Below, piece after piece: positions 11,527-12,467 of a DNA stretch of 12,467 nt. The position numbers and the translations under genes were made by a program. The notes below the pieces were generated by a model. It worked only from the letters and a program-made list of their open reading frames with translations, was not told the origin of the DNA and ran no database searches. Position 1 is the stretch's first letter, and every line of letters starts with the position of its first letter. The stretch is from Thermoplasmatota archaeon (GTDB lineage Archaea; Thermoplasmatota; E2; DHVEG-1): positions 1 through 12,467 of the forward strand of contig JAGXLH010000046.1 in NCBI GenBank assembly GCA_018334795.1, given 5' to 3'.

Positions 11527-12467
11527 TTAGATGCTTGTAATCGGAAATGGAATGAAGCAAAGAATGAGGATTGCAACAGCAACAAAGAACAATAGTTTTC
11601 GAGTAAAATCAAGTTCTGATTCATCATTTAATGGTGGCGGGTGTTTGACACCGATTAATAGCAGGATAATAAATGCGAAAAACCACCATCCCGTAAAAAC
11701 CATAATAATAACTGCAAGCCAGCCAGCATATTTTTGTTTGTCTCCAAGAACTGACCTAAAGATATGACCACCATCAAGTTGACCTGCAGGTAGAAGATTA
11801 ATTGAAGTAATAAGAAGACCAATCCATCCTGCAAAAGCTATAGAGTTTAAATCAATGGCAAATCCTTCTGGGATCGAAAGGAAAACAGTGGAAAGAATTG
11901 AAAATAATAATGATGTTCCAAGGATTGTTTCGCCTGCGGGAAGATTAGAAAACGGAACAATTTCAGAGGTGAGTAATCCAATAATAGTCACCGGTACTGC
12001 AACGATGAATCCAGCGATTGGACCTGAGATGCCAACATCGAACAATGTTTTTTTATCTGGCATTGGGTCTCCACTGGATATTAATGCACCGAAGGTTCCA
12101 ATATTGAACCCTGGAAGTATGGGTGGAACCGGGAGAAAAAAAGGAAATGATGTCTTCAAATGATGTTTTTTTGAAAAATAATAATGACCCATCTCATGGA
12201 TGAAAAGAATGCTTATCAATGGAAAAGAAAAGAACAATGCTCCCGCAAGTAAGTTTTGCGGTTGAAATACATCAAGTATTTGAGGAACTGATTGTAAATC
12301 ACCATACCCTAGTTCTAAGAGAGATCCCGTAAGAAGTGTGGTGATGATTGTGGCAACAAGCAGTGCAATATTAACCCAAAATGGTTTTTGTTTTTGATCT
12401 GGTTTTTTCATGATATAGATGACATCTTCACCATGATCATGACGATACAAGGGAATATATCCTTTGT
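11527..12467 (-). CDS. Site-2-protease-type M50 metallopeptidase (5' end outside window)
   Basis: A membrane-embedded zinc metalloprotease of family M50, which cleaves membrane-spanning substrates inside the bilayer. The visible part has the zinc motif LFIHEMGHYY (HExxH, encoded around 12184-12198) and PLPV-like loops with GFNIGTFGALISSG and a GISGPIAGF helix. The second motif INLLPAGQLDGGHIF supplies the third zinc ligand, Asp, in LDGG. Hydrophobic helices flank each. The reading frame stays open through the right edge: the codons before the TTG at 12450 read KGYIP, and GYIPLYRHDHGEDVIYIM fits the N-terminal soluble segment of archaeal relatives. The protein therefore starts beyond the window and the TTG is internal. 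About 313 residues are visible. Substrate unknown. A stem-loop lies just past its stop codon. Confidence 0.92.
   Translation of the reverse strand, partial: KGYIPLYRHDHGEDVIYIMKKPDQKQKPFWVNIALLVATIITTLLTGSLLELGYGDLQSVPQILDVFQPQNLLAGALFFSFPLISILFIHEMGHYYFSKKHHLKTSFPFFLPVPPILPGFNIGTFGALISSGDPMPDKKTLFDVGISGPIAGFIVAVPVTIIGLLTSEIVPFSNLPAGETILGTSLLFSILSTVFLSIPEGFAIDLNSIAFAGWIGLLITSINLLPAGQLDGGHIFRSVLGDKQKYAGWLAVIIMVFTGWWFFAFIILLLIGVKHPPPLNDESELDFTRKLLFFVAVAILILCFIPFPITSI

Noticed and set aside
11855..12163. Plus-strand open frame of 102 codons
   Set aside because: It is the shadow of the M50 peptidase gene on the other strand.
12448..12450. TTG as the start of the M50 peptidase
   Set aside because: The frame stays open through the window edge, and the residues before it (KGYIP) continue the N-terminal pattern expected of relatives.
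1..12467. tRNA genes, CRISPR array, insertion sequence or prophage
   Set aside because: I looked for T-loop motifs, regularly spaced repeats, transposase or integrase motifs and terminal inverted repeats and found none.

Overview
The window is a compact, AT-rich stretch of archaeal chromosome. The evidence is the gene content: the eL18-uL13-uS9-RpoN cluster, eL40, an archaeal-type prolyl-tRNA synthetase with a C-terminal zinc-binding tail, an archaeal-type triosephosphate isomerase of about 226 residues, and an archaeal TrmJ. Archaeal TATA boxes sit 45-60 bases upstream of several starts, and Shine-Dalgarno sequences of the GGAGG/GGTGA kind are common. A small protein resembling DUF5611 and a two-helix membrane protein shaped like Thermoplasma Ta0354 (DUF3198-like) hint at a euryarchaeon, perhaps of the Thermoplasmatota. 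That placement is inference. I see no plasmid, phage, insertion sequence, CRISPR array, rRNA or tRNA.

Layout. (1) 1-1412, minus strand: ribosomal operon eL18-uL13-uS9-rpoN, running off the left edge in rpoN. (2) 1515-2367, plus: a SLOG/TIGR00725-type nucleotide-binding protein and a DUF5611-like small protein. (3) 2401-4837: a central carbon block with transaldolase (minus), a 51-residue AbrB/SpoVT-type regulator (plus), ribulose-phosphate 3-epimerase (plus) and triosephosphate isomerase (minus). (4) 4920-7973: five membrane proteins, two plus and three minus, meeting tail to tail at a bidirectional terminator hairpin. They are a degenerate PrsW-like protein, a four-helix protein, a signal-peptide/zinc-ribbon protein, a DUF2085 protein and a zinc-ribbon/Ig-like protein. 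(5) 8229-11047, plus: eL40, proS, a two-helix membrane protein and trmJ. (6) 11098-12467, minus: a 74-residue acidic hypothetical protein and a site-2-protease-type M50 metallopeptidase whose N-terminus lies beyond the right edge.

How the genes fit together. Translation genes frame the window (ribosomal proteins, RNA polymerase N, proS, trmJ). The carbon block supplies enzymes that interconvert glycolytic and pentose phosphates, with a small DNA-binding protein between two of them as a candidate local regulator. The membrane island is the least explained part. Two of its proteins share an ungapped 57-residue C-terminal module although they lie on opposite strands, so it looks like a lineage-specific set of envelope proteins with partial internal duplication.

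Three small genes are easy to miss: abrB-like (3240-3395), eL40 (8229-8378) and partial rpoN (1-216). trmJ has no ATG, GTG or TTG at its true N-terminus and appears to start at ATT.
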